Shown piece by piece: positions 35,501-46,632 of a DNA stretch of 64,000 bases. Position 1 is the first letter of the stretch. Every line of letters starts with the position of its first letter. Origin of the DNA: Porpolomopsis calyptriformis (taxonomy: Eukaryota > Basidiomycota > Agaricomycetes > Agaricales > Hygrophoraceae); contig OX621166.1 of NCBI GenBank assembly GCA_951640195.1, forward strand, positions 2,162,501 to 2,226,500, written 5' to 3'. A program made the translations under genes and the position numbers. The notes beneath the pieces are model-generated. The model saw only the letters and a program-made list of their open reading frames with translations, had not been told where the DNA came from and did not search any database.

Positions 35501-37416
35501 ACATCAGACGAACATTCACAAGCGAAACAGGACACACGATCAAAGCCTTGCCAATCAACGGCCGGTCGCCCGCACATGGGTTCTGCTCTGCATGTGACAT
35601 GGGTATAAAGTATGTTATCGGAAGGGGCATCGGGCTCACTGAGCAATGTCCAAACTAGGGCGATAGTCTGGAAACAGGACGAATATTAAGTTGAAGGAAA
35701 CCAACAGGGTAAAAAAAAAAAAACCTGGAGTGTCTTTCCGAGACCCCTTAGAGATAAAAATCGAGTAAAGAGAAAATTTTATTAATAAGTCAAGTGTCAG
35801 GAACATACATCTCGTCCGCAAGGATACATCCTTGTCCTTCGTGTTTGCGCAACCCCATAACACATTCATACATGAACTTGACACCTTGATTGACTTGTGT
35901 TAAGATATTTATTTAGATCGCAAAAGATAAGTACTTTACCTTCTTTCTGATGAGGACGCATGCGCCGTGCGAGAATGGGATCCAAAACAACGGGAACGAG
36001 AGGCAAATCTCTGCTGAAGAAATTAATAATGATGTCGATGCGAACACCCGGGCGCACCGCTTATTGTACTTCTTCATATATTCTTCAGTTGGTTTCTTCA
36101 TGACGACGGCACCTTCTGCTTCAGGATCATGTCTAGAGACAACCTCTTGGTTTAGCATCGAACGGAAGAAGGCGAAACCGGCACGCACAAAGGCTTATTT
36201 TGTTTCGGCTTTGAGGGAGCTCCATAAAATGAAGCCGGTCCAATAAACCCTCGGCTAGAAGGGAGTGATGTTGCGTTGTTTGTCTTCAAGGCGGACGCTT
36301 GAGGCAGGAATGGCTTGGACGTGGGAGGAGAATCAAGATGTATCTCAGGGTTCCTCGAAGCGACGTCAATGGTAGGTAGTTGAGACGCAGGAATCTTGTT
36401 GTCGAGTTCTACTTCCTTGCCAGCAATGCAAGTCTTGTAGCCGCAATGAAGAGAATCGCCTTTCCAAGAGGTCGAGCCCATTCTAACATCACAAGGGTAA
36501 AATTATAGATCAACGAATACAGAAACACCTTACAATTTCCCGTCCTCGGATATCATCACCAATTTGTCTCCAATATGGGATATAAAAGCATCTCCATCCC
36601 AAACTTTGTGCTTTTTGTGTTGGTGCTTTCTCCTGGCGAGGATATATTAACAGTATGTTACATTGGTGGAAGTGATTATACCAATATGCAGTCCAGTGAG
36701 TGTTTTCGGGTTTCTCCTTTAATAAAGTGTCTTTCGATGGGTGACTGTCGCCCGTAGAAACGAGGTTCACAGGCTGGAGAGGTATAGCCTTTCGATCAGC
36801 TCTGCTGGCAGGCTTGTCCGCAGAATTTAGTAGGTTCGCGTCCCGTTGTGGTGGGACGAATTGTTTAGAAACAGACGAAATGGAAATTGGTTGCGGTGAA
36901 GCGGACGGACTTGCAGCCCCGTAAAACGACCCTGGAATATAATCCTTCGGTTGTATTGGATGGTCAACTTCAAACTCCTTGCCACTCATGCTATACTCCT
37001 TCCCTCGGTGTATAGGGAATTCTGGAATTCCCACTCCCATTCTGTCGAAAACATGTTAAGATCAATACCGTGCTGGCAATGCCCTTTCCCAGCCTACATT
37101 TTACCGTCGAGTTCGTAGAGTATGCCTTTAACCCCATTCTCCACGAGAATCGCGTCCCCATCCCAAGTCTTGTGCTTTTTGTATTGAGGTACTCTCCTGT
37201 GTATCTTCATCGGTGAGTGTTGAGACACGAAAAAATGAACCGTGTTCACCATTGCACCATCCAGTAACGCCTATTCGAATATCCCCCCGACGCGTTTTCT
37301 TCTTGATTTCCGGATCCAAAACTTGCTCCCGCTGCGAATCGTTTCCGACTGGTGTCATCTGGCTCAGATTTGCGTTTCTGGGCCCCCGGACTCACGAGCG
37401 TTTGAAAGGCAGGCAT
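32528..37416 (-). CDS. RDH54: RAD54B/RDH54-type Swi2/Snf2 recombination ATPase
   Basis: About 30 short exons join in frame. Two N-terminal modules of the Rdh54 type come first: [20 protein letters not shown] and, ~165 residues later, [19 protein letters not shown]; each is followed by a GKEFEVD or GKEVELD segment. The helicase core is complete: [27 protein letters not shown] (motif I), [10 protein letters not shown] (Ia), IICDEGHRLKS (DEGH box), [14 protein letters not shown] (III), [25 protein letters not shown] and [15 protein letters not shown] (V), and [16 protein letters not shown] (VI). The motif order and the N-terminal module place it with RAD54B/Rdh54 rather than Rad54; these enzymes promote Rad51/Dmc1 strand exchange and remove Rad51 from DNA. 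A 14-nt micro-exon (33263-33276) encodes SLIGT. A TCACGTGT lies 45 bp before the start codon. Confidence 0.9.
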
Positions 37417-37460
37417 TGACTTTTGGATCGCGATCACTGGAATGCTGACAATTTCCGCGA

Positions 37461-37468
37461 TCACGTGT
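37461..37468. promoter_or_regulatory. TCACGTGT E-box variant upstream of RAD54B
   Basis: One-base variant of the recurrent TCACGTGA element, 45 bp from the RAD54B start codon. Confidence 0.3.
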
Positions 37469-37612
37469 CCACCCAATTCTTGTTAACTTCTAAGATTGAC
37501 CAGTCTTTACACAAGGAAACAAAGTAATTACGAATATTTTACCTGGTCACAAGTTCAAGCATATATTTTTTAGCGGTGCTGATGTTGGAAAACGAGTTGG
37601 ACATACCTTGTT

Positions 37613-39038
37613 TCAGAAAAAGATCGTATCCCTTTGCACAAATCGGCGCAATATTCGATAGTCCTGCCTATCCTTCGCCACTGCCCAAAGCCACATGTCT
37701 ACTTCAGGCAATGTAACCTCTCTGATCCATTGAAGCTGCCCCACTTCACTCGATCCTGAGAGCTCTAATGAACGCGCCACTTTGACGATAAGCTGGCATG
37801 CATCAATGGCAGCGCCACGCAGGGTATAGGCCTGGGCAGACGTTAAAACGGGACCTTCTTTTGGGGGAACTTTTGCTTTGGAATAAGAGTCCTCCTGTGG
37901 TGCTGCCGCAAGCAGAGAGTCCAAAGTTTCATCTGAAGGCACGCCAGGGAACAGAGACGAAAGTGGGGGCGGCGATGCAGATAGATCGATTACTCCCAAG
38001 TGAATAAGTAGAGAGGGTATAACATTATCAGAAAAAATGGGAATGTTTGAGGTCGACGGAATAGCAAATGGTTTGGGTATTAACGTGCTGAAACGGACGT
38101 GGATAGCGTGAATCAAGAAAAGGGCTTTCTTGAAGCAGTAGATTGCTTAAGTCCGGGGAGCTGTTAGGCCCACGATTACTCTTCAAAGGATGTCAAGACA
38201 TACGCTGATCATCAACTAAGGCCATATCCCTGAATGCGGGAATGGCCCGAACAAGCTGCAAAATTTGATGTTAATATACTCAACACGCCGGTACATTTCA
38301 CTTACTCGCTCCAAAATGAAGTCGACCTCCGCATCTGGGTTATCTTCAGACCTAGCCTTCTGCCCATCCCGTAAAGTCTCGACCACAAAACTGCCCAGAT
38401 CAGGATATCCCATGTTTACCAATATATCACCCGTTTCGTTGAGAGTTTCAGTGATCAACTCCACAAAGTCATGCATTGGACCGCCCAATTCCCCTACTGT
38501 TACACCCGGAAGTGCATGGTGAGGCTTTTCCACATGCAGACTTATACCCATTAGCTCCGCAACCTTTACGTCAGTGATGCCTTTGATGCCTTTGGCGGAG
38601 AGCAGGTCGCCGCTACCACCAACGGAAGACGTCAAGTATAGAGAAAAAGCAAGGGCACGGATAGAATCCCATGCGCCTCTCCCTGTCGCGATATGCAAGG
38701 GTACGCGATAACCGGATCCAAAGTTGAGCAGGGCAAGAACAGAAATAAAGTTGACCTCCGAGAGAACAGAGGGAAATTTAAGAGGAAAAGCGAGGCCATG
38801 CGAGGAGATCACACGCTTGAAAGATGCAGTGAATGCTGAAGAGACCAGAAGCCGTTTGATCGATTCCAGGTTGATCTGATTAAACCAAAACGAGTCAAAT
38901 GTTGCCAGTAAATCGAGAAAAATAGTAAAGAATCAGAAATATAACGGAATTTGCGATGGCCTCCGCTTGATAATGATAACTTCTGGCGCCCGCACAGCGT
39001 TTTGCACGTTTTCGTCGTGTGACGCTTGCTGGGCACAT
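37613..39038 (-). CDS. QNG1: Queuosine 5'-phosphate N-glycosylase/hydrolase (DUF2419), queuosine salvage
   Basis: Four exons. The DUF2419 core is clear: AFPLKFPSVLSEVNFISVLA, LLNFGSGYRVPLH, GRGAWDSIRALAFSLY, a VGELGGPMHDFVELI stretch, LVRAIPAFRDMALVDDQ and IYCFKKALFLIHAI, then the C-terminal VIDLSA…LFPGVPSDETL and YTLRGAAIDACQLI. Known members release queuine from queuosine nucleotides so that it can be inserted at tRNA position 34; fungi cannot make queuine and rely on salvage. The N-terminus is the weak point: the ATG at 39038 with a phase-0 intron (GTTATATTT…TAATCAG) gives EAIANS|INLESIKRLL, which fits the family, but an upstream exon is possible. It is transcribed away from AIM41 across a 527-bp promoter. 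Confidence 0.87.
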
Positions 39039-39565
39039 CTAGCCAAACGCAAGGCCTTTGTGTGCGATCACAAGGGATTCCGGCCAAATTCCGTCACAAT
39101 GGCGCCTATGAAATAGCTGTGTATGGCAGACAACGACCCTCTCTGAATACACATGCACAATTCATCCTGGACAATTGCCGAGCATTCGATCAATGGCCTA
39201 ATGTAAGACCCACCGAAATACTGGCACCCTCACGCAAAGACCGTGAAGTCTCCCGTATGGAGCTTAAAAATGCCCCAGGATGAGGGAAGGGAGGCACTGC
39301 GTCACTGGAACAAGGGGACATTAACGGAGGATGTCACGAGTGTTGTCTAGCCTGAGAGCCTAAATAAATTAGATTTAATAATTATCTAGCCACAATTGGA
39401 GCCCGCCTACGAGACTGATTTATCAACCAAGCGATCGAGACCTGTACCTTGCAACGAGACTTGCAACGATTTACAATACGAGTTGTGAACGGGTGATCGT
39501 GATTCGCGACAGTGCCACGTGGGTGTGGCTGGGACATAAATCTTTTTCTCTCCGCCTTAGAAGTA
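39039..39565. other. Divergent promoter region QNG1/AIM41
   Basis: 527 bp, AT-rich around 39365-39395. An open frame on the plus strand at 39026-39283 has no family resemblance and runs through the opposite gene's start. CCACGTGG-like sequence at 39517-39524. Confidence 0.5.
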
Positions 39566-40363
39566 ATGAGGACGAGCTTAACATTCTATGTGCTATCTGC
39601 GTTCGGAGCGAGGCAATCTTATCGTCAGCATGCCCGATTTTATACAGCTGGAAGCGGTATGGGTATGTGTCCAAGCCAACAGGTGTCCGATTCGGAAACC
39701 AACCAGGATGTTGACATTTTATCCTGGAAAGATATTCGCGAGCGCCTTCTGTCTGCAGTCAAAACGTCCATGAAGGTGTGTTCCGTAGATTCTAGTTCAC
39801 GCTCAGGCATGACATCATCTAGTGCCCCAGAATAAAGATACATTTACTTCAATTACCCTACGCGTGAGTCAAGGCATACTAGGTCTGGGAATGGGACACT
39901 TCATGTTTGGTCAAATGACCAGTCTATTCTCGCAGAAGTGTATGCCGCGGATAAGCTATCCGCTGGCAAGACCTCATCATCTGCCATAATCTCCATTCTT
40001 CGAAAAGCCGCTCAGCGTCGTGTGAGTCATCATGAATTACGCCTCAAAGTAAAATGCTTATGTGAATCATCCTCAAAGAATGAATCTGCTACGCAATTCC
40101 TAAAGGGCTCACGCCCTGACCTGGCTGAGAAAGAACGACGAGAAGGGGATATACTTAGTGCCTTTCTCCCACCCTTGATGTCTACCGATGCGATCGACGG
40201 TGTTCTCCGTGACGCTTTTGCTGAGCTTCCGTTGGAGGAGGGAGATCAACGGAAAAGCTTGGGCAAAGTACTACAGTGCTTTTACTCCAAGGTTGATAAG
40301 TCGGCCGTTAACCCAGACCAAGTCAAAAGAAGAGTAGAAGAACTCCTCAAAACTCAACGTTGA
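39566..40363 (+). CDS. AIM41: Mitochondrial YqeY/AIM41-domain protein
   Basis: Four exons. It starts MRTSLTFYVLSAFGARQSYR, a mitochondrial presequence. The YqeY/GatB-tail-like domain follows: WKDIRERLLSAVKTSMKNKD, TFTSITLRSILAEVYAADKL, SAIISILRKAAQRRNESATQ, then DLAEKERREGDILSAFLP, VLRDAFAELPLEE and KSLGKVLQCFYSK…VKRRVEELLK. Splices giving MKNKDTF and LRSILAEVYA restore the family pattern. The bacterial relatives resemble the C-terminal tail of GatB, part of the tRNA-dependent amidotransferase; the yeast protein AIM41 is mitochondrial with unknown function. Confidence 0.85.
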
Positions 40364-40449
40364 TTAAATAGTTCATGTAAAATACAATGATATGGCTGGC
40401 TCAGACGGGCCGTACAGTACATGACGAACGATGGTTGTGAATGCATTGG

Positions 40450-43400
40450 CTAACCCGATGAATCCCCTCCAGATCCCGACTGAGCAGAAGATACATTTTC
40501 AATCTTCGAGGAAGCGTCCTGGAAGGTGCCAACCGCAGGCATTTTGGAACCCTGATCTTCAATAGGACCAGGGTTTTTCGATTCTCCACTGGCTGCTCTC
40601 AGAGGGACCTCAGGAGGGGGTGTTTGAGAAGTTCCACGAGTTATTGGCGTTTCTGGGGTATCCGGAACGATCGCGGGGGGCGGAGCCGCAGCAGGAGGTG
40701 TGGGTAAGGGAAGGGCACTCCGCATCCTCATCAAGTCATCAATGCAACGGAAGACAGCACCAGAAACACCTTCCAGCACTCTTAGCCGCTCGTCGATTGC
40801 ATCTCTAGTCAGGGTGTCCATTGCTGCTAGCTGCTCATCGGTTAAAGTTGGTGGTAATTGAGATATAGGGGGTTGGATAGTTGGTTGGTGGTGTCGCGGA
40901 TTGGCTGGATGGAACCTGGGTTCGAATGGAGTTGAAGTGGAAGTAGGACGAGTATGCATTCGATGGGAACCAGGTTGAGTTTGAGAAGCTGACGGCGTAT
41001 ATCCATTAGTATTGTAGATAGGCCCTTGTGAGACAGCAGGATACTGCGTCCATGTGTGCGTGGGTTGAATGTATGTGGTTGTTCCATAGTCATACCAGGG
41101 AATGAGTGTGGGAACTTGCAATGAGTTTTCACCACTCCCGGTGTCATTTGATGAGCGGCGAGTGGTTTGGGCTGATGGCTGAAAAACGGAAGACGCCGTT
41201 TGATCACTTTCGAGTGACGCTGTTCTGGATGGGCCTGGATCATGTCCTGAAGGTCCTTGGGATTCTTCAATTGAGTCGGACCCTGTTGTAGTTCCGGTGT
41301 CGGGTTGAGGCTTCGTGGCTTCCTTCGCTGACCGTAACTCGTGAGTCGAGGAAGGGTTAACAGAGCCTCCTGAGGGAGAAGAAGGAAAACCTTGGCATGT
41401 TGTTGCCTCCCTCGGTATTGAGGACGGCTCGTGACTCGAAATACGATTGGCAGGGCTTTCTGTGACCAAACCTGGAGGTGAAGAGGGTGGGCCTTGTGTC
41501 GGCGTGGGTGTTGGTGTTGAAGTTGAAGGCAGGGGTGGTTGCTGGGCAATATTTTCTAGACCTTGTACGAACCATCGATGATCCATTCCCCACGGATGCC
41601 AAACACCTCCTGGCCCGTTAAAGCCGGCATATTGGGGCGCAGGTTGGGGAGACTGCGTTTGTGGTGTTTGCGGTTGCGGCTGCAATTGTGGTTGCGGTTG
41701 TGGATGTAACTGTGGCTGGGGTTGGGGTTGAGGTGGGAGAGGACGACGCAGGAGTTGATATTGAATGGTATATTGAACCACAACCCCTGGTGGCATTGCC
41801 CCGGCATTCACACCGGGGTTGTTGGCTGCGGCAGGAAATTGTGGGAACTGACCGTGAGCGAATTGGCCAGGCACGATCGGAAGTTGGTCGGCAAGTCCAA
41901 ACATTCGGCCTAAGAAGCCGCCACGATTTTGTTGCCCGGGTTGGCCAGCGAAGGGGTTCGGTTGCCGGGCAACTCCCGGCTCGGGAGGAATAGGATTTCC
42001 AGCGTGCGTTTGTTGAGAGTGTAGGTTAGTATCCAAGACAGTTCGACGGCTAGATAGAGAAAAAGGAGTCTGGGGATCAGATCGAATACGGTATTATAGG
42101 ACATACCACGTAGGGCAACTTTGTTGGCGTTCTAGCCACGACCGAAGGCAGTGGAAATGGAAGATGTGGCCGCAGGGAAGTTTCTTCGGAGTTGTATTAG
42201 GCCCATCTGGGGCAGGGGCAGGTACTTGATTTGATGATGCTTCTTCGACCCCCGGTTCAGGCGCATCGCGTAATACCATTTCTTCTCGGCAAATGATGCA
42301 AGTGCGATCGCTCATCGCAGTCAGATCCTCCTGTGTTGCATTAGGATATCGTTGGTCCATATTTCGGGTGGCAGTTTGATACCGATGCAAGGCACGAAGA
42401 CGTGTGACGAACGAACGGGCGGTAATGTAGACATCGCGAATGATGTTGAGCGGCAAACCGTAGAATATGATAATGATTGTGAAGAATACGAGGTAGGTAG
42501 ACAGCTTTAGGAAATCTATAAGCATATGAATTAGTTGCCGGTGGAATGACAGCGACGGTAATTACCAGTTGCCAGTTCTATGTAGAACACCCAGATGCTT
42601 TTGTTCTCCCAGGGTGGAGCATTCTCTCCCCCTCGTTGACTGGCACGCCGCAATTCAAAAACGGAAAGGAGGTATTTTGCAATGATGTTCAAAGCGCTTG
42701 CAATCAAGATAGCGTACTGAAAGATATCACGTGAGCGGCAAGGGAATATATTCTGGGCGCCTAATTACCTCGCTTGCAAACAGCACAATGCCACTCATAT
42801 CGTTCGTCAGAATGCTTTCGGCGGCAATCAAGAACATGAAACAATCAATGGACCACAAAATCAGGAAAAGACTAGCCATCCTGAAATGGAATAGAGGCGG
42901 AGGCCCGGGGTACGGCCTTTGATCCATCTATAGTGACCAGTGAATATGGAAACGGAACGGATGATTTCAGGGGCACTAACCCACTCGATGCGGTCTGCTG
43001 CAAGCCAATGGAAGGACTTGACAAAAAGTAGAAAGGTAAACATAAGGGCGAAGGGAATGTCGAATTCATCACGAAAGATCGTAAAGGCCAATAAGGACTC
43101 TGTAATAAAGAACCACAGGCGGTCATAAAGACGCTGTTAAGGAACGGGTGGGTGTCTCGGACATGATGACAAGTGAGTGGCGCGAACCTCGACTTCGGGA
43201 GCCCGCAGAGGGCCGAAGAATATTCGCTGTGCAATGTGGCCACAAAGAAGAGCCAAAAGAAAACCAAAGTTAACCAGGACCTGTGAAGAGGGGTTCGAAT
43301 GCCAGGGAGAGAGGAGCCAATCAACGCTGCTCACTACAACACTCCTATTGCTCTTTGACAGCCATATAGTAACGGAATAAAAATTACTCTGATTTTTCAG

Positions 43401-43520
43401 TGCGTTTGTGATGGCTGCTGAGACCGCGATGGTGGAAACCATGGTGTACAAAAGGATTCTGTGAGAAGCGAGAGATGAAACAAATGTCTGGGTACGCTGG
43501 CGTATCTCGTTAACCGGCAT
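40450..43520 (-). CDS. HRD1: ERAD RING-H2 E3 ubiquitin ligase HRD1
   Basis: Seven exons, about 850-900 residues. The membrane half carries the Hrd1 pattern: RILLYTMVSTIAVSAAITNA, QSNFYSVTIWLSKSN, LCGHIAQRIFFGPLRAPEVE, ESLLAFTIFRDEF, FVKSFHWLAADRIEWMDQRP and the later TIIIIFYGLPLNIIRDVY. The RING-H2 domain reads CIICREEM … LPCGHIFHFHCLRSWLERQQ … CPTCRRTVL; the last Cys appears only after splicing out the intron that follows CPT. The ~530-residue tail is Pro/Gln-rich with a PQPQ run and a helix LTDEQLAAMDTLTRDAIDER near the end, like the Hrd1/Syvn1 tails. It ubiquitinates misfolded ER proteins with Hrd3/Sel1 and Cdc48 and forms the retrotranslocation channel. Confidence 0.95.
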
Positions 43521-43954
43521 GATTGAGAGCTGGCTTGGTATCGCGCAGAACTACGTGGAGTGTTGTCACAAGGAACGTACGTAATCAATCGTTTGGCGCT
43601 CGCCCAATCTAAAAAGGTGCTCGTCGAGCGTCTATTGTACCTCTCGAGCCTTTTTAGACGCCCAACCCAGATATGAATCCCGGCAAGTGTAATTTTACGT
43701 CCTCTTCACGTTAATATTCAAATGTAACTTCCGGTTGGCAGCAAACTACCTTCCACCCTACCGAACATTGGGAAGCGCCCAGCACAGCCCATCTTCTCGT
43801 TAAGGCACAAAAGCTGTATATTCGGAAAAAATACGGTAAGAACCTGATTTCGCCAAATGTATATATTGCCTCATGCCATACATAAAGGGCTGTATCGTTG
43901 AGTTTGGTGCTTCACAGCAATTTCCTCAAACACCACCAGGCTTATAGTGTTAAT
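43521..43954. other. Divergent promoter region HRD1/amidohydrolase
   Basis: 434 bp with no supported ORF. It holds an A-rich patch (43825-43840) near the plus-strand transcript start. Confidence 0.5.
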
Positions 43955-46632
43955 ATGGCACCCGTTCGCAAAAATGTCATCTCGGCCGAAAAATTGAAGG
44001 AATTCGAGAAGAAACGTCTGGCCCGTGGCGGTGATGCGTCCCGTGCTCCAATCTTGCATTCTTGGCCAAATTCCACTGGACCTTTGCTCGCTATCTTTTG
44101 TTCTTTAACCATACTATCGGCGATCGCCATATTTTACACAACCACACCTGTGACACTCTCGAATTCCTACGCCCTTTGTACCCATGACCCTCACGGCATT
44201 TACACCGTTGATGAATTCAGCTCTCAAACACAGTGCTTGGTCGTTAAAGATTCTTATATTGTCGACACTGGCTCACTGGGTATTTCTTATCTGTCTCGAA
44301 ATCCTCATGATTTATCTGTCTTATCTAGAGGAGGTACAGAAGCGGTGGCATGAGGCATCGGTGGAGCAAAAGGCCAACGCTATAGGAGAAGCTTCTGGAC
44401 AGGGTCTGGTCATTCGACATACTAAGCCCGGTTCGATCATCGTACCCGGACTGAGTGGTTTGTCTTTCTTCAACGTTTGTATTCGATGACGTGTTCTAAG
44501 CGCAATATCAAGACTCCCATTGTCACATCCTCGAATACGGAGCTAGTCGTCTGATCCCTCTTGAGGCCTCCACAAATATCAAAGGTACGAGGGCTTGCAT
44601 ACTGTGCCTGATCGGGTGCTGAAGTTATGTCTCACTAGATGCTGTAACAGCAGTGAGAAACTACATACTGTCAGACCCAGAAATATTGGGAGATACGTCT
44701 AAATTCGTTGAGGGATGGGGTTGGGATCATACTTCTTGGCCGGTTCAAGGGTGGCCAACGGCCGTTCGTACTCTTCTATTTCCTGCTAGTGAACTTTGGC
44801 GATGGGCTTCATAGGCGGATCTTGAGTCGGATCCCGTGATCCGAGGACGCCCCGTTATTCTTGAGGGCAAAGATGGTCACGCCATCTGGGTCTCACCAAA
44901 GGCGATGGAATTGAGCGCCCCGTTTCCTGATAGTGTCGATGGTGGAGTCATCGTTCGTGATACCACTGGTGACCCAATTGGTGCGTATCTCCGCTGTTTT
45001 AAATTCCGAATTCACCTCTTGACATCCCGAAGGTGTCTTCATTGACAACGCCCAGGCTTTGATCAAGAAGCCTCCTCTCACGGATCTGGATCTCACCAAA
45101 CGATTCAACAGGACCATCCAAGACGCCATATCCGCCGGTTTGACGTCTCTCCATGACGCCGGATTCGATCCGATGTCTTTGAAGTTCTTCAAAAGGTCGC
45201 TTCAGGATTTCTCAGTGGCTCATCCCAGCTGATACAAATGTAGACAAGCGGAAAAAGAAATGATGCCTGTATGTTGCAATTTATCCTGGATGTTTCTTGT
45301 TACATCATTTGTCGCAGATTCGGATCTATGGCATGACTTACTTCGACGAAGATGGCGAATACTGGGGGAATCAAACCCAGCCGTTGATTGACGCCGGTGG
45401 TGGCAAACTTACCGCCCGTAGTGTCAAGATATTTGCCGATGGTATGCATTCCTGATTCATGAGAATACATGGTAAATACACTCACCAACGCATTAGGTGC
45501 TTTGAGAACTGGTGGCGCTGCGGTAATTCTCCGTTCTTTCAGGATATGTGATTTCGCCTGATATTAAGTTGAAAAGCTACATGAACCATATCATGACAAC
45601 CCCAGTACTAACGGGGTAATGCGACTCTCGGCCGATGTTTTGAACAGAGTTATTCCCCAGTTCCTCCGCGATGGTTGGCAGGTGGTAAGTCGTCCGCCTT
45701 TGATTACCGTCTCTGATGCCATGGGAATTTAGAACGTTCATGCTGTTGGCGATCGTGCGAATGGCATTGTCTTGGATGCTTTTGAAGCTGCTCTGAAGGG
45801 TGTCAATGTGACAGCCTTACGGCCACGCCTTGAACATGCTCAGGTCTTGACCAAGGCCGACATGGTGCGTATTGGAAAGCTTGGGGGTGCGGATTCAGTT
45901 TCTCCTGTGAATTCGTTAATTGACGCGCTGAAATTCATTTCCTCTCAGTAATTGCGAGTATTCAGCCTACGCATGCGTACGTAGTTTGCTCGCTTGTTCG
46001 GGTTACGAATCTGATTTTATTAAATGAACCCAGCATCAGTGATATGTTATACGCCCAAGACCGATTGGTGAGAAGGACCCACGCACGAATAATCAACTTA
46101 TGTGTACGTTACCCATTTCAGGGCCCGGAAAGGGTGAAGGGACTTTATGCCTTCCGCTCTCTTATCGAAAGCGGTGCCAGAATAACCTTCGGCTCAGACT
46201 TTCCAGTCGAGGATTTGAATCCACTTTCAGGCTTCTACGCAGCAGTAACAAGGTTATCACCTCAGGGAGATTCGCCACACGGGCCAGGTGGATGGTGAGA
46301 CATGTCAACGTTGTTGTCGATCCACTTGCCAAACTTTTCAACCCGTTGTTTAGGTTCCCAGAACAGCGTCTAACCCGGTTAGAGGCACTCCGAGGTAACA
46401 CCTTTGCTTCACATAATCTCAAACTTGTCGAATCTTACTTTAACAAGGGATGACGATCGACCCGGCGTATGCTTCGTTCACTGAAACAACTCTTGGGTCT
46501 CTTGTACCTGGCAAACGTGCAGATTATGTGGTTTTGTCGCAAGACATCATGACTGTTGAACAAAACGAGATTCTTAAGACCAAAATAATTGCCACAGTCA
46601 TCAACGGGGGACCAGTTTTTGGTCAGTTGTAA
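43955..46632 (+). CDS. Membrane-anchored amidohydrolase (YtcJ/NfdA-like, amidohydrolase family 3)
   Basis: About 14 exons. The N-terminus is basic (RKNVISAEKLKEFEKKRLAR), followed by one hydrophobic span GPLLAIFCSLTILSAIAIFY, so it is predicted as a type II membrane protein with the enzyme on the lumenal or outer side. The TIM-barrel amidohydrolase has the metal-binding PGLSDSHCHILEYG (HxH), HAIWVSPKAMELS, TARSVKIFADGALRTGG, LHEPYHDN, VNVHAVGDRAN, RLEHAQVL and ITFGSDFPVEDLNPLSG (metal-binding Asp). It ends TTLGSLVPGKRADYVVLSQD. Relatives hydrolyse N-substituted formamides, imidazolidines or unknown amides; the substrate cannot be told. Catalytic His/Asp positions are all present, so it should be active. 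Many fungi carry this transmembrane form. Confidence 0.88.

Noticed and set aside
41106..41993. ORFs opposite the HRD1 tail
   Set aside because: Mirror frames of a Pro/Gln-rich repetitive coding sequence.
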